Shown here piece after piece: positions 53,944-60,673 of a stretch of 60,673 nt of DNA; position 1 is the first letter of the stretch; each line of letters opens with the position of its first letter. This DNA is from a bacterium. GTDB lineage: Bacteria > Krumholzibacteriota > Krumholzibacteriia > LZORAL124-64-63. The DNA is taken from the NCBI GenBank assembly GCA_024231905.1, contig JAAEQC010000061.1:1-60673 (forward strand). The letters run 5' to 3'. Made by a program: the position numbers and the translations under genes. The notes below the pieces were generated by a model. The model was not told the origin of the DNA. It did no database searches and saw only the letters and a list, made by a program, of their open reading frames with translations.

Positions 53944-55340
53944 CAGTTCTCCTCCGCCGTGGGTGCGTCCCCGTCCTCGTCGTCCTTCGGCACCTTCATG
54001 AAGTCCGGTGCGTCGATGGCTTCCAGCAGCAGGTCGTGCAGGCCGCAGATCCGCACGTCCAGCCCGTGGTCCTGGCACACCTCGGCCACCTGCTTCTTGC
54101 AATTGGCGCAGGGCGCGACCACGATCTCGGCCCCGGTGGCGCGGATCTGGTCCGCCTTGGCCTTGCCGCCGATCATGGTGCGGAACTCGCGGATCTCGTC
54201 GATGGAGACCGTGCCGCCGCCCCCGCCACAGCAGTAGTTGTCCTGGCGGTTGGGCGTCATCTCCACGTAGTCGCAGCAGATGTGCTTCAGGAGTTCGCGA
54301 GGCTGTTCGGTGACCCAGCCGCTACGGGCCAGGTTGCAGGGGTCGTGGTAGGTGACCTTCTGCTTGATGACATCGGGCTTGAACTTGACCTTGCCCGCCT
54401 TCCACTGCTCGTGGGTGTACTCCATGATGTTGACGACCTCGGGCGCGTCCTCGCCGCCGCAGAAGGTCGGCACGAAGGCCTTGGCCGAGCGGGAGGCATG
54501 GCCGCACTCGCCCACCAGGATCTTCTTGGCGTTCAGCCGCTCCAGTTCGCCCACCTCGTTGCTGACGATGCGGTCCAGCAGGCGGTCGCTGTAGAAGAGG
54601 CCGTAGTTGATGCCGTCGAAGTTCTTGGTGCCGATGGTCCAGGAGCCGCCCGTGGCCTTCAGCACCGCGGCGTTGCCCATGAGGGTGTCCGGCTCCAGCA
54701 GGTAGTCGCTCACGGCGGGGAAGAAGATGTACTCGGCGTTGGGCACGTCGATGGGGAACTCGATCTTCAGGCCGTGCTCGTCGGCGCAGTCCTCTTCCAG
54801 GAATTCGCAGGTGTCCTGCATGGCCGGCGCCGGGATGCCGGACGTGTTGCCGGACTTCCCTTCGAGCTGCTCCCGCACGGATACGACCAGGGCCTTGGGG
54901 GTCAGTCCCACCTCGGCCAGGACCCAGCGGGCCAGGTGGGTGATCAGGCCGTGGTCGATGCCCAGGGGACACTCCAGCTTGCAGCGGCGACAGGCGGTGC
55001 AGCGGTAGTACTCCTCGGCCATGCGGTTGATGTAGGCCTCGTCCAGGACGAAGCCCGCGCCCACGCGCGCCTTGAGGCTACCGCCGAGGGTGAAGTACCG
55101 CCGGTACACCTGCAGCAGCAGTTCACTACGCTCGCAGGGGATGTCCCGTTTCTCGGCCGTCTCCTGGTACACCGGGCAGGTCTCGGCGCAGCGTCCGCAA
55201 TGGGCCTTCATGCGGGAGGCGGCGTCGAGCACCAGGGTGTAGTTGGAGTGGGCCAGGATGGCCGCGAAGGCGTCCAGGAAACGCTGCGGCAGTTCGCGTT
55301 CGTCCAGCTCTTCCAGGTAGTAGGAAGTGGCAATGGCCAT
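53943..55340 (-). CDS. HdrD-like iron-sulfur protein with CCG domains (HmcF/DsrK-like)
   Basis: 465 aa, first gene of the coupled operon. Two [4Fe-4S] sets: CGRCAETCPVY at residues 48-58 and CTACRRCKLECP at 114-125. Two CCG-type regions: HDPCNLAR, DNYCCGGGGG and APCANCKKQ in the C-terminal one, and a partly degenerate first one around GECGHASR. Such proteins carry the noncubane [4Fe-4S] centre of HdrB/HdrD that splits disulfides or exchanges electrons with a thiol/disulfide pair; in DsrK and HmcF the physiological partner is a protein or unknown disulfide. No membrane segment: cytoplasmic, bound to the NarI-like subunit. GGAG precedes the ATG. Confidence 0.92.
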   Translation of the reverse strand: MAIATSYYLEELDERELPQRFLDAFAAILAHSNYTLVLDAASRMKAHCGRCAETCPVYQETAEKRDIPCERSELLLQVYRRYFTLGGSLKARVGAGFVLDEAYINRMAEEYYRCTACRRCKLECPLGIDHGLITHLARWVLAEVGLTPKALVVSVREQLEGKSGNTSGIPAPAMQDTCEFLEEDCADEHGLKIEFPIDVPNAEYIFFPAVSDYLLEPDTLMGNAAVLKATGGSWTIGTKNFDGINYGLFYSDRLLDRIVSNEVGELERLNAKKILVGECGHASRSAKAFVPTFCGGEDAPEVVNIMEYTHEQWKAGKVKFKPDVIKQKVTYHDPCNLARSGWVTEQPRELLKHICCDYVEMTPNRQDNYCCGGGGGTVSIDEIREFRTMIGGKAKADQIRATGAEIVVAPCANCKKQVAEVCQDHGLDVRICGLHDLLLEAIDAPDFMKVPKDDEDGDAPTAEEN

Positions 55341-55409
55341 GTCACGACTCCGTTGTGGAACCCTCCGGGACGTTCCTCCCGGGTGTTACGTTCTCCAACC
55401 GTCGCCAAG

Positions 55410-55424
55410 GCATGGAACATGCCA
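55410..55424 (-). promoter_or_regulatory. Predicted sigma-54 (-24/-12) promoter of the redox operon
   Basis: On the - strand the sequence is TGGCATGTTCCATGC. It matches the -24/-12 consensus TGGCACG-N4-TTGC with exact spacing: GG and GC 12 bp apart, two mismatches. Transcription would start near 55398, ~58 nt before the ATG. The core GGCATG-GAA-CATGCC is a perfect inverted repeat, so the same bases also form a GG-GC pair with correct spacing on the + strand, toward the sigma-54 activator gene. Confidence 0.6.
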
Positions 55425-55552
55425 TTTCGATTACCTGTTTGTATCTTAACACCCACCAAAGAGTTGTGGATACTTGACAAAATGTCGTCACGCCGCCGAA
55501 CGTCCCAAACTGTCTCGATTCTGGAATACCCACTGTTCCATGATTACAATTA

Positions 55553-55584
55553 TGAGACACTGTGCAGCGGTATTTGTGAGACAC
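55553..55584 (+). repeat. Direct repeat TGAGACAC, candidate operator
   Basis: TGAGACAC occurs at 55553-55560 and 55577-55584, 24 bp apart, just before the activator's ribosome-binding site; the inverted core TGTCTC lies at 55511-55516. The set is in the control region between the redox operon and the sigma-54 activator and could be the activator's own site. This is inference from position. Confidence 0.35.
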
Positions 55585-55616
55585 GAACCGCGCCCCAGCC
55601 TCCAGGAGGACGCCCC

Positions 55617-56963
55617 GTGGTACCGTCCCTCGACCCCCGTTACGGCGCGCTCATCTTCGATCACATCCCCCACGGCATCTTCACCGTGGACCAGTTCGGC
55701 TCCATCACCGGCTTCAACTCGGCGGCCGAGAATATCACCGGCTGGACGCGGGAAGAGGTCATGGGCCGCACCTGCGCCGAGATCTTCCGTTCGGACCATT
55801 GCGAGCACGCCTGCTTCCTGCGCCACAGCATGGAGCAGGGCGAACAGCACCGGGACCAGGAAGTGAAGATCGTCCGCCGGGACGGCAGCGAGGGCCTGAT
55901 CGCTGTCAGCACCGCCGACCTCAGGGACGAGGCGGGCCACGTGGTGGGTGGAGTGGAGATGTTCCGTGACCTGTCCATGGTGGAGGAACTGCGCCGGCAA
56001 CTCAACGACCGCTACACGGACCAGGACATCGTGAGCAAGAGCCCCGCCATGGACAGCGTGCGGGAACTGGTGTCGCTGGTGGCCAAGTCCGAATGCACGG
56101 TGCTGGTGGAGGGAGAACCCGGCACGGGCAAGGAACTGGTGGCCCGGGCCATCCACAACCAGAGTCCACGCCGGGACTCCCCCTTCGTGGCGATCAACTG
56201 CGGCGCCTTGCCGGACAGCCTGGCCGAGTCCGAGCTCTTCGGCTACGTCAAGGGCGCCTTCACCGACGCCCAGAAGGACAAGCCCGGCCGCTTCGCCATG
56301 GCCCAGGGCGGCACCATCTTCCTGGACGAGATAGGCGAGGTCTCGGCGGCCATGCAGGTGAAGCTGCTGCGGGTGCTCCAGGAGCGGGAGTTCACCCCCC
56401 TGGGTGGCGTGGCCCCCGAAAAAGCGGACGTGCGCATCCTGGCCGCCACCAACCGGGACCTCTCCTCGGAGGTGGGCTACGGCCGCTTCCGCCAGGACCT
56501 CTTCTTCCGCCTCAATGTGGTGCGCATCAACATTCCGCCCCTGCGCGCCCGCACCGAGGACATTCCCCTGCTGGTGGACCACTTCATCGGCCGCTTCAAC
56601 GCGGCCCAGGGCCGGCGCCTCTCGGGCATCAGCGAGAAGGCCTTGAGCCAACTGCTGGGCTACGACTTCGCCGGCAACGTGCGGGAACTGGAGAACGCCG
56701 TGGAGCACGCCTTCGTGGTGTGCGGGACGAGCCAGATCGAGAGGCGGGATCTGCCGCCGCATATCCTCGGGGAGCAGGTGGCCGGCTCGGATCCCGTGCC
56801 CATGTCCACCCCGGCGCCGGCGCGGCCGTTGCAGGACGCCGAAGCCGCCACCATCCGACAGGCCTTGGCCAAGTGCGAGGGGAACAGGACGCGGGCCGCC
56901 AAGAACCTGGGCATCTCGCGCAACACCCTGTGGCGGAAGATGAAGAAGTACGGGATCGAGTAG
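55617..56963 (+). CDS. PAS-containing sigma-54-dependent transcriptional activator
   Basis: 448 aa from GTG at 55617, seven nt after GGAGG; the frame stays open far upstream but that part is the antisense of the CCG-protein gene. Order: PAS domain ([20 protein letters not shown], then [20 protein letters not shown]) with Cys in CAEIF, HCEHACF, possibly a redox switch; AAA+ domain with Walker A GEPGTGKE, the sigma-54 contact loop GAFTDA (canonical GAFTGA), Walker [12 protein letters not shown], and R-finger region; Fis-type HTH ([20 protein letters not shown]). Divergent from the redox operon that has a -24/-12 promoter, so it is the obvious regulator of it. Confidence 0.93.
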   Translation: MVPSLDPRYGALIFDHIPHGIFTVDQFGSITGFNSAAENITGWTREEVMGRTCAEIFRSDHCEHACFLRHSMEQGEQHRDQEVKIVRRDGSEGLIAVSTADLRDEAGHVVGGVEMFRDLSMVEELRRQLNDRYTDQDIVSKSPAMDSVRELVSLVAKSECTVLVEGEPGTGKELVARAIHNQSPRRDSPFVAINCGALPDSLAESELFGYVKGAFTDAQKDKPGRFAMAQGGTIFLDEIGEVSAAMQVKLLRVLQEREFTPLGGVAPEKADVRILAATNRDLSSEVGYGRFRQDLFFRLNVVRINIPPLRARTEDIPLLVDHFIGRFNAAQGRRLSGISEKALSQLLGYDFAGNVRELENAVEHAFVVCGTSQIERRDLPPHILGEQVAGSDPVPMSTPAPARPLQDAEAATIRQALAKCEGNRTRAAKNLGISRNTLWRKMKKYGIE

Positions 56964-57037
56964 CGGTCCGTAACAACCTCCGGGGCCACCCGTATCCGAA
57001 CCTGAGCCCCACGTCGAATCCGGTCCCGGAGGAAATC

Positions 57038-58315
57038 ATGACTCTGCCCAGACTGTTCCCGCTGCTCGTCCTGCTACTGCTTGGAACCGGATGCGCGGAC
57101 GATCCCACCGCCGGCCTCACGGCGGACTCCGACGGTCTGGCCCGCCTGCTCGACCAGGATGAGACCACGGCGGCCGACCACTTCCGCATCCTCGCCACGG
57201 CGGCCGGGGACTCCTTCACCGTGGACGAACCCGCCTTCATCACCCTCGGCTACGCCCTGCTCGAGGAGGGCCGGCCCGAAGCCGGGGAAATCGTCTTCCG
57301 TCTGCTGACCGGACTGGAACCCGAGTCGTGGAACGCCTGGGACAGCCTGGGCGAGTCCCGGCTCCACCTGGACGACCGCGACGGGGCCGTGGCCGCCTAC
57401 GAGCGCTCCCTGGAATTGAATCCCGAGAACCGCGGCGCCCGTTCCAAGCTCGAGTCCCTGGACTTGGCTCTCTACGAGTACCGCCACGAAACCCGCGAGC
57501 GTTACCGCTACGAGCCCGGCCAGCAGACCGGGCTGAAGGGACCGTACCTGGGCCAGACCCCGCCCGGTCTCGAGCCCGAAGTCTTCGCCCCGGGCCTGAT
57601 CTCCACCCGCGGCGGCTTCGAGTTCAGTTGCACGTTCTCGCCCGACGGCAAGGAGTTCTACTTCAACCGCGGCTTTTATATCAGCGTCTGCCGTCTGGAA
57701 GAAGACGGCTGGACCGCTCCCGCCCGCGCCGAGTTCAACAACGAGAGCCTGAACCACGAGGCCCATATCACCCACGACGGCCAACGCCTGTTCTGGGGGG
57801 GCCGACGCCCGCAGTCCGCAGGCGCCGCCGCCGACTATGCCATCTGGTATCTGGAACGGGGGGATGACGGCTGGGACGAGCCCCGGCACCACGGGCCGGG
57901 CATGTACGTCACGACGGCGGCCAACGGCGACCTCTACCTCACCGACATCGAGGACGTGGCGGGCGGCGGCCTGGCCTTCCAGAGCCGCGGCGATACGGGC
58001 TACGGCGACCTCGTCCGGCTCCCGGAGCAGTTGAACGACCACCCGGCCGCCCACCCCTGCATCGACTGGGACAGCCGTTGGCTCGTGTTCGACTCGGCCC
58101 GTCCCGACGCCCTGGGCGGTGCCGGTGACGACGACTTCTACGTCAGCTTCCGCCAGGGCGAAACGTGGGGCGCGCCGATCCACCTGGATGCCATCAGCGA
58201 CCCGGGCAGCAACATGTGTGCGTCCCTATCACCGGACGGCAAGTACCTCTTCTTCCACGGCAAGCGGGACATCCACTGGGTGAGCGCCGAGGTGCTAGAG
58301 CGGTACCGGCCCTAG
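57038..58315 (+). CDS. Lipoprotein with TPR and beta-propeller (PD40/TolB-like) repeats
   Basis: 425 aa from the ATG at 57038, with GGAGG upstream; lipoprotein signal MTLPRLFPLLVLLLLGTGC. Residues ~40-150 form two or three TPRs (FITLGYALLEEGRPEAGEIV, AAYERSLELNPENRGARSKL). The remaining ~270 residues are PD40-type propeller blades: FEFSCTFSPDGKEFYFNRG, LNHEAHITHDGQRLFWGG, VTTAANGDLYLTDIED and CASLSPDGKYLFFHGKRD. Such lipoproteins are often periplasmic or surface binding proteins. No catalytic motif. It ends convergent with the rhodanese-like gene, overlapping it by 4 nt. Confidence 0.8.
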   Translation: MTLPRLFPLLVLLLLGTGCADDPTAGLTADSDGLARLLDQDETTAADHFRILATAAGDSFTVDEPAFITLGYALLEEGRPEAGEIVFRLLTGLEPESWNAWDSLGESRLHLDDRDGAVAAYERSLELNPENRGARSKLESLDLALYEYRHETRERYRYEPGQQTGLKGPYLGQTPPGLEPEVFAPGLISTRGGFEFSCTFSPDGKEFYFNRGFYISVCRLEEDGWTAPARAEFNNESLNHEAHITHDGQRLFWGGRRPQSAGAAADYAIWYLERGDDGWDEPRHHGPGMYVTTAANGDLYLTDIEDVAGGGLAFQSRGDTGYGDLVRLPEQLNDHPAAHPCIDWDSRWLVFDSARPDALGGAGDDDFYVSFRQGETWGAPIHLDAISDPGSNMCASLSPDGKYLFFHGKRDIHWVSAEVLERYRP

Positions 58316-58566
58316 CCGGCGAGACCCGTTTCGTAGAGACGAACGTCGGTCATGTGATGATTCTCCAGGCGCCGGACCGCCTGCCAGGCCAGGTCGCAAT
58401 CGCCACCCGCCGAGTAGATGACGACCTGGGAATCCGGATTCATGAGCCTGACGACGCGGAAGACGAGGGAGCCCAGGGGCGTGGTCTTGGCCCCGTGAAT
58501 GTGGCCGATCTCGTATTCGACGTCACCGCGGATGTCGTCTCGCAGCATGGAGGAACTGACAATCAA
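58312..58566 (-). CDS. Short rhodanese-like protein, possibly degraded
   Basis: 84 aa if TTG at 58566 is used; the ATG at 58548 would give 78 aa, and neither has a good ribosome-binding site. The rhodanese pattern is visible: DDIRGDVEYEIGHIHGAK, then SQVVIYSAGGDCDLAWQA, RRLENHHMTDVRLYETGL. In rhodaneses the catalytic Cys sits in YC-x-x-G-x-R; here it reads YSAGGDC, so Cys is displaced by five residues, as in some Y-x-G-G-x-C variants. The end W is missing. It may be a live small sulfur-transfer protein or a remnant. It follows the TauE/SafE gene. Confidence 0.55.
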   Translation of the reverse strand: MIVSSSMLRDDIRGDVEYEIGHIHGAKTTPLGSLVFRVVRLMNPDSQVVIYSAGGDCDLAWQAVRRLENHHMTDVRLYETGLAG

Positions 58567-58602
58567 ATTCCGATGATATCGTTCTGATTCAGCCCGCGGA
58601 GA

Positions 58603-59505
58603 TCAAGACAGGAGGAAGACCGCGAGATACCGCACGGCAACCACCACCAGGACCAGACAGAGCAGGACCTTGATGGCCGTGGCCGGCACGAAGCGCTGGG
58701 CCCGTGCGCCCAGGTACATGCCCGCCATGCCCCCCGCGCCGAAGAGGACGCCCAGGAGCCAGTCCGGCGTCACCGCCTCGTTCCCGGTCACCAGGTGCGG
58801 TCCCACGAACTGGAAGAAGAGGACGGCCGCCGCCGAGGTGACGAAGGTGCCCAGGAGGGTCGCCCCGGCCACCACGTGGACCGGTAGCCGGTACATGACC
58901 ACGAAGACCGGTGCGATGATGGCCCCGCCGCCGATGCCGTAGATCCCGCCCACCAGCCCCACGGCCAAGGACATCAAGCCAACGCCCACGGTGGAGCAGG
59001 CGTAGTCGGCATCCTGGAAGCGGAAGGCCAGGCGGCGGGCGGAGAACTCGCTGACGTGGACGGTCCAGTCTTCGCTCGCTGTCGGGGCCGGCCGTTCCAG
59101 CGCCCGCCTGGAGCGCACGATGTCCTGCAGCAGCTGGACGCCGATGTACAGGAGCACGCAGCCCACGAAGGCCTTGAAGGGTCCCGGATCGGGCAGGTAC
59201 ACCAGGCGAATCCAGCCCCCCAGGAACACGCCGGGCACCGTGCCGACGACGACGATACAGGTCAGCGGCCAGATCATGCGGCCTTCGCGCACGTACCGCA
59301 GCACCCCCGACGGGATGGCGACCACGTTGAAGATATGGTTGGTGGGACTGACGGCGGGGCTCGTGAATCCGAGTACGCTCACCTGGAAGGGCAACAACAG
59401 GAACGCGCCCGACACCCCCCCCATGGAGGTGAAGAACGAAATGCCGAAGGCCACCAGCGGCGGCAACCAGAGCGGGGTCTCGACTCCCGAGACGGGAAAC
59501 GTCAC
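58603..59505 (-). CDS. TauE/SafE family transporter
   Basis: 300 aa with about eight membrane helices in two homologous halves. The halves are marked by GISFFTSMGGVSGAFLLLPF (first) and VGLVGGIYGIGGGAIIAPVF (second), the G-h-G-G-G pattern of the family; PTNHIFNVVAIPSGVLRY and VAGATLLGTFVTSAAAVLFF follow each. The polar stretch of ~50 residues between the halves should be cytoplasmic. Members export sulfite, sulfoacetate or other anions, or import organosulfonates. With a rhodanese-like gene behind it, sulfur transport is likely; the exact anion is not known. Confidence 0.9.
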   Translation of the reverse strand: MTFPVSGVETPLWLPPLVAFGISFFTSMGGVSGAFLLLPFQVSVLGFTSPAVSPTNHIFNVVAIPSGVLRYVREGRMIWPLTCIVVVGTVPGVFLGGWIRLVYLPDPGPFKAFVGCVLLYIGVQLLQDIVRSRRALERPAPTASEDWTVHVSEFSARRLAFRFQDADYACSTVGVGLMSLAVGLVGGIYGIGGGAIIAPVFVVMYRLPVHVVAGATLLGTFVTSAAAVLFFQFVGPHLVTGNEAVTPDWLLGVLFGAGGMAGMYLGARAQRFVPATAIKVLLCLVLVVVAVRYLAVFLLS

Positions 59506-59561
59506 AGCATACTCCTCGTTGGGAGCATTCTAGACCGGCCGGCTCCCGGCTCCAACAACGA

Positions 59562-59587
59562 AGCGCCCGAACCGGAGTCCGGGCGCT
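59562..59587 (-). terminator. Terminator of the Cys-repeat protein gene
   Basis: AGCGCCCG pairs with CGGGCGCT around a 10-nt loop, ~30 nt after the - strand stop, followed on that strand by TCGTTGTT. Confidence 0.6.
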
Positions 59588-59618
59588 CGCGCGTGCAACG
59601 GCGGCGTGGGGCCGTCCG

Positions 59619-60242
59619 CTAGGAGTTCGACTTCTCGTCGGACGTCGCCAGGTGCTTCTCGATCTCCGAGGCGACCTTCACGGACGTCTGCTCGTAGGTT
59701 TTGCCGGCGGTCTTCTCGCAGCCGGTCTCGGCCAGGCACTCGTTGTAGGCGGCCTGGGCCACGGCGTGCTGGGTGGCCTTGGCGGCGGTGGCGCTGCAGC
59801 CGGTCTCCTGCATGACGAAGGCGAAGGTGGCCCTGGCGGCTGTCTCGGTGCAATCCTTCTCGGCCAGGGCGTTGGCGAAGACGGTCTCGCCCATGGCCTC
59901 GGCGTAGGCGGCCTTGGCGGTCTTCTCGCAGCCGGTGCTCTCGAGGGTGCTGGCGAAGGCGGCCTTGGCCGCGGTGGTGGGGCAGCTTCCGCTCTCGAGG
60001 GCGGCGTTGGAAGCCTGGGCCTTGTCGCAACTCGCAGCGGACGCAACCTTCGCCTCGGAACAGCTCGCCTTGGCGGCGGTGCCGCAGCTGGATGCGGTCG
60101 CGGCGTCGCAGCTGGACGCGGTCGCGGTGTCGCAGCTGGACGCGGCCTTGGCGGTTTTGGTGCAACCGTCGCCCGCGGTGGCGGCGCCGTAGGCGCCCAG
60201 GGCCAGAACCAGGACACCGGTCAGCAGCAGAGTCTTCTTCAT
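59619..60242 (-). CDS. Secreted Cys-repeat protein of unknown function
   Basis: 207 aa, start fixed by AAGGAGA and by the signal peptide MKKTLLLTGVLVLALGAYGA (cleavage near ATA-G). The mature chain has ~12 Cys in two zones. Zone 1 is a tandem octad of the form SSCDTATA/SSCDAATA/SSCGTAAK, encoded by near-identical 24-bp DNA repeats around 60083-60148. Zone 2 has five CxxTA motifs (CPTTA, CEKTA, CTETA, CSATA, CEKTA) whose spacing alternates 18, 26, 18, 26 residues: a 44-residue helical unit in two copies. No family is known to me. A disulfide-rich envelope or extracellular helical repeat is likely. Confidence 0.72.
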   Translation of the reverse strand: MKKTLLLTGVLVLALGAYGAATAGDGCTKTAKAASSCDTATASSCDAATASSCGTAAKASCSEAKVASAASCDKAQASNAALESGSCPTTAAKAAFASTLESTGCEKTAKAAYAEAMGETVFANALAEKDCTETAARATFAFVMQETGCSATAAKATQHAVAQAAYNECLAETGCEKTAGKTYEQTSVKVASEIEKHLATSDEKSNS

Positions 60243-60521
60243 GTATTCCGTCTCCTTGGAGTCCCGCGGGTGCAGGGCTTGAGTTTGCGTATCACTATCG
60301 CTAGATAGATTAGGGATAAGGTGGGTGGTTCGCCAGTTCTGGGGGTTGGGGTGTGGTCGGTATCAGGATTGATGGGTCCCCGGGGGCCTTTTTGGGCGGC
60401 CTATCCACATATGTGGATCTGGATCTGTATAACCTGATATCGAGATTGTAGTCGCTGGTTTTAGTGGTTGCGCGATTTGGGATAAATAGATGTAATAAAT
60501 AGGTTTAACTCGATATTCTCC
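60243..60521. other. AT-rich intergenic region with palindromes
   Basis: About 280 bp (plus the following promoter) between the Cys-repeat gene and the last gene. It holds GGGTCCCCGGGGGCC followed by T5 (60374-60393), which could be a small + strand terminator, a 16-bp palindrome at 60403-60418, and inverted copies of GATATCGAG near 60437 and 60508. GC content drops sharply compared with the window. No RNA gene recognised. Confidence 0.45.
60403..60418. repeat. 16-bp perfect palindrome ATCCACATATGTGGAT
   Basis: Self-complementary over 16 bp, in the AT-rich gap between divergent genes. The size and symmetry suit a dimeric repressor operator. No second copy was found in the window. Confidence 0.45.
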
Positions 60522-60550
60522 TTGCGTGTTTCGCCGTTTTTTCGTATATT
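60522..60550 (+). promoter_or_regulatory. Predicted sigma-70-type promoter of the last gene
   Basis: TTGCGT and TATATT are separated by exactly 17 bp, ~40 bp before the ATG at 60591, giving a short leader with AGGAGGTG. Confidence 0.55.
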
Positions 60551-60590
60551 GTCAGCACCTCCCACTTACGCTCAGCACAGGAGGTGCCCC

Positions 60591-60673
60591 ATGCGCGCCG
60601 TGCCCTATGAATCCCACCGTTCCGCCGCCCAGGTCGACCGTTCGCTGCGCCATTCATTGGCCGCCCTCGACGA
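60591..60673 (+). CDS. Start of an unrecognised gene, cut by the window edge
   Basis: The ATG is preceded at seven nt by a full AGGAGGTG ribosome-binding site and a good promoter, so this is a real start. Only 27 codons are present: MRAVPYESHRSAAQVDRSL, then RHSLAALD. The helical start with R-S-L-R-H-S-L-A-A-L-D resembles the opening of DUF222-type HNH nucleases, but the piece is too short to decide. Confidence 0.6.
   Translation, partial: MRAVPYESHRSAAQVDRSLRHSLAALD

Noticed and set aside
54036..55616. Long N-terminal extension of the sigma-54 activator frame
   Set aside because: The frame stays open only because it is antisense to the CCG-protein gene. The strong GGAGG before GTG at 55617 and the PAS start fix the real beginning.

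Overview
This 60.7 kb window comes from a high-GC, Gram-negative bacterium. The double-membrane envelope is shown by an outer-membrane phospholipase A, a predicted beta-barrel, and many secreted proteins and lipoproteins. Two intact secreted proteins, and one decayed one, end in a FlgD-like Ig domain with the NAPNPFNP signature. That tail is typical of FCB-group lineages such as Krumholzibacteriota or Eisenbacteria. There is no rRNA gene here, so the assignment is an inference from protein style only. I found no tRNA, rRNA, CRISPR array or recognisable transposase.

Layout. 1-5.9 kb: the end of a large secreted protein, an S9 peptidase lipoprotein, an NTF2-like secreted protein, a voltage-gated K+ channel with a zinc-ribbon tail, and a second FlgD-tailed secreted protein. 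6.2-13.6 kb: a DEAD-box RNA helicase, then an envelope-glycan operon (GT-C glycosyltransferase fused to TPRs, a second GT-C enzyme, an AsmA protein). 13.7-20.7 kb: methyltransferase, outer-membrane protein, small lipoprotein, sulfatase-fold lipoprotein, and a hybrid histidine kinase with a periplasmic solute-binding sensor. 21-24.3 kb: ATP-grasp ligase plus a second GT-C/TPR protein, paralogous to the first. 24.3-29.3 kb: three exported or His-rich unknowns, PldA, a cNMP/DUF4388 regulator and a secreted protein. 29.5-34.8 kb: glutamine synthetase, monomeric isocitrate dehydrogenase and an HDOD protein. 34.8-40.3 kb: secreted proteins mixed with several decayed fragments, a VanZ-like membrane protein, an esterase lipoprotein and a DUF418 protein. 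40.4-45.2 kb: an exported truncated globin, a membrane-anchored unknown, and a fused MFS/spermidine-synthase-like protein bracketed by two related MITE-like elements. 45.2-57 kb: a Cache kinase, a zinc-ribbon protein, two response regulators, a PAS kinase, a translationally coupled four-gene Hmc-like transmembrane redox complex, and a divergent sigma-54 activator. 57-60.7 kb: TPR/beta-propeller lipoprotein, rhodanese-like fragment, TauE/SafE transporter, a Cys-repeat secreted protein and the start of an unknown gene.

Two themes stand out. First, four C-termini between 28.5 and 36.2 kb share the pattern E-x3-[WF]-G-x-[VL]-K-[AS]-x-[FY]-R-stop. Two are on intact signal-peptide proteins, one is on a beta-helix remnant and one is on a small remnant. 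This looks like a C-terminal sorting or anchoring tag distinct from the FlgD-like tail. Second, the Hmc-like complex has a HybB/NrfD membrane subunit fused to a six-haem cytochrome. It is translationally coupled to a PAS kinase and lies behind a palindromic sigma-54-type promoter next to a sigma-54 activator.
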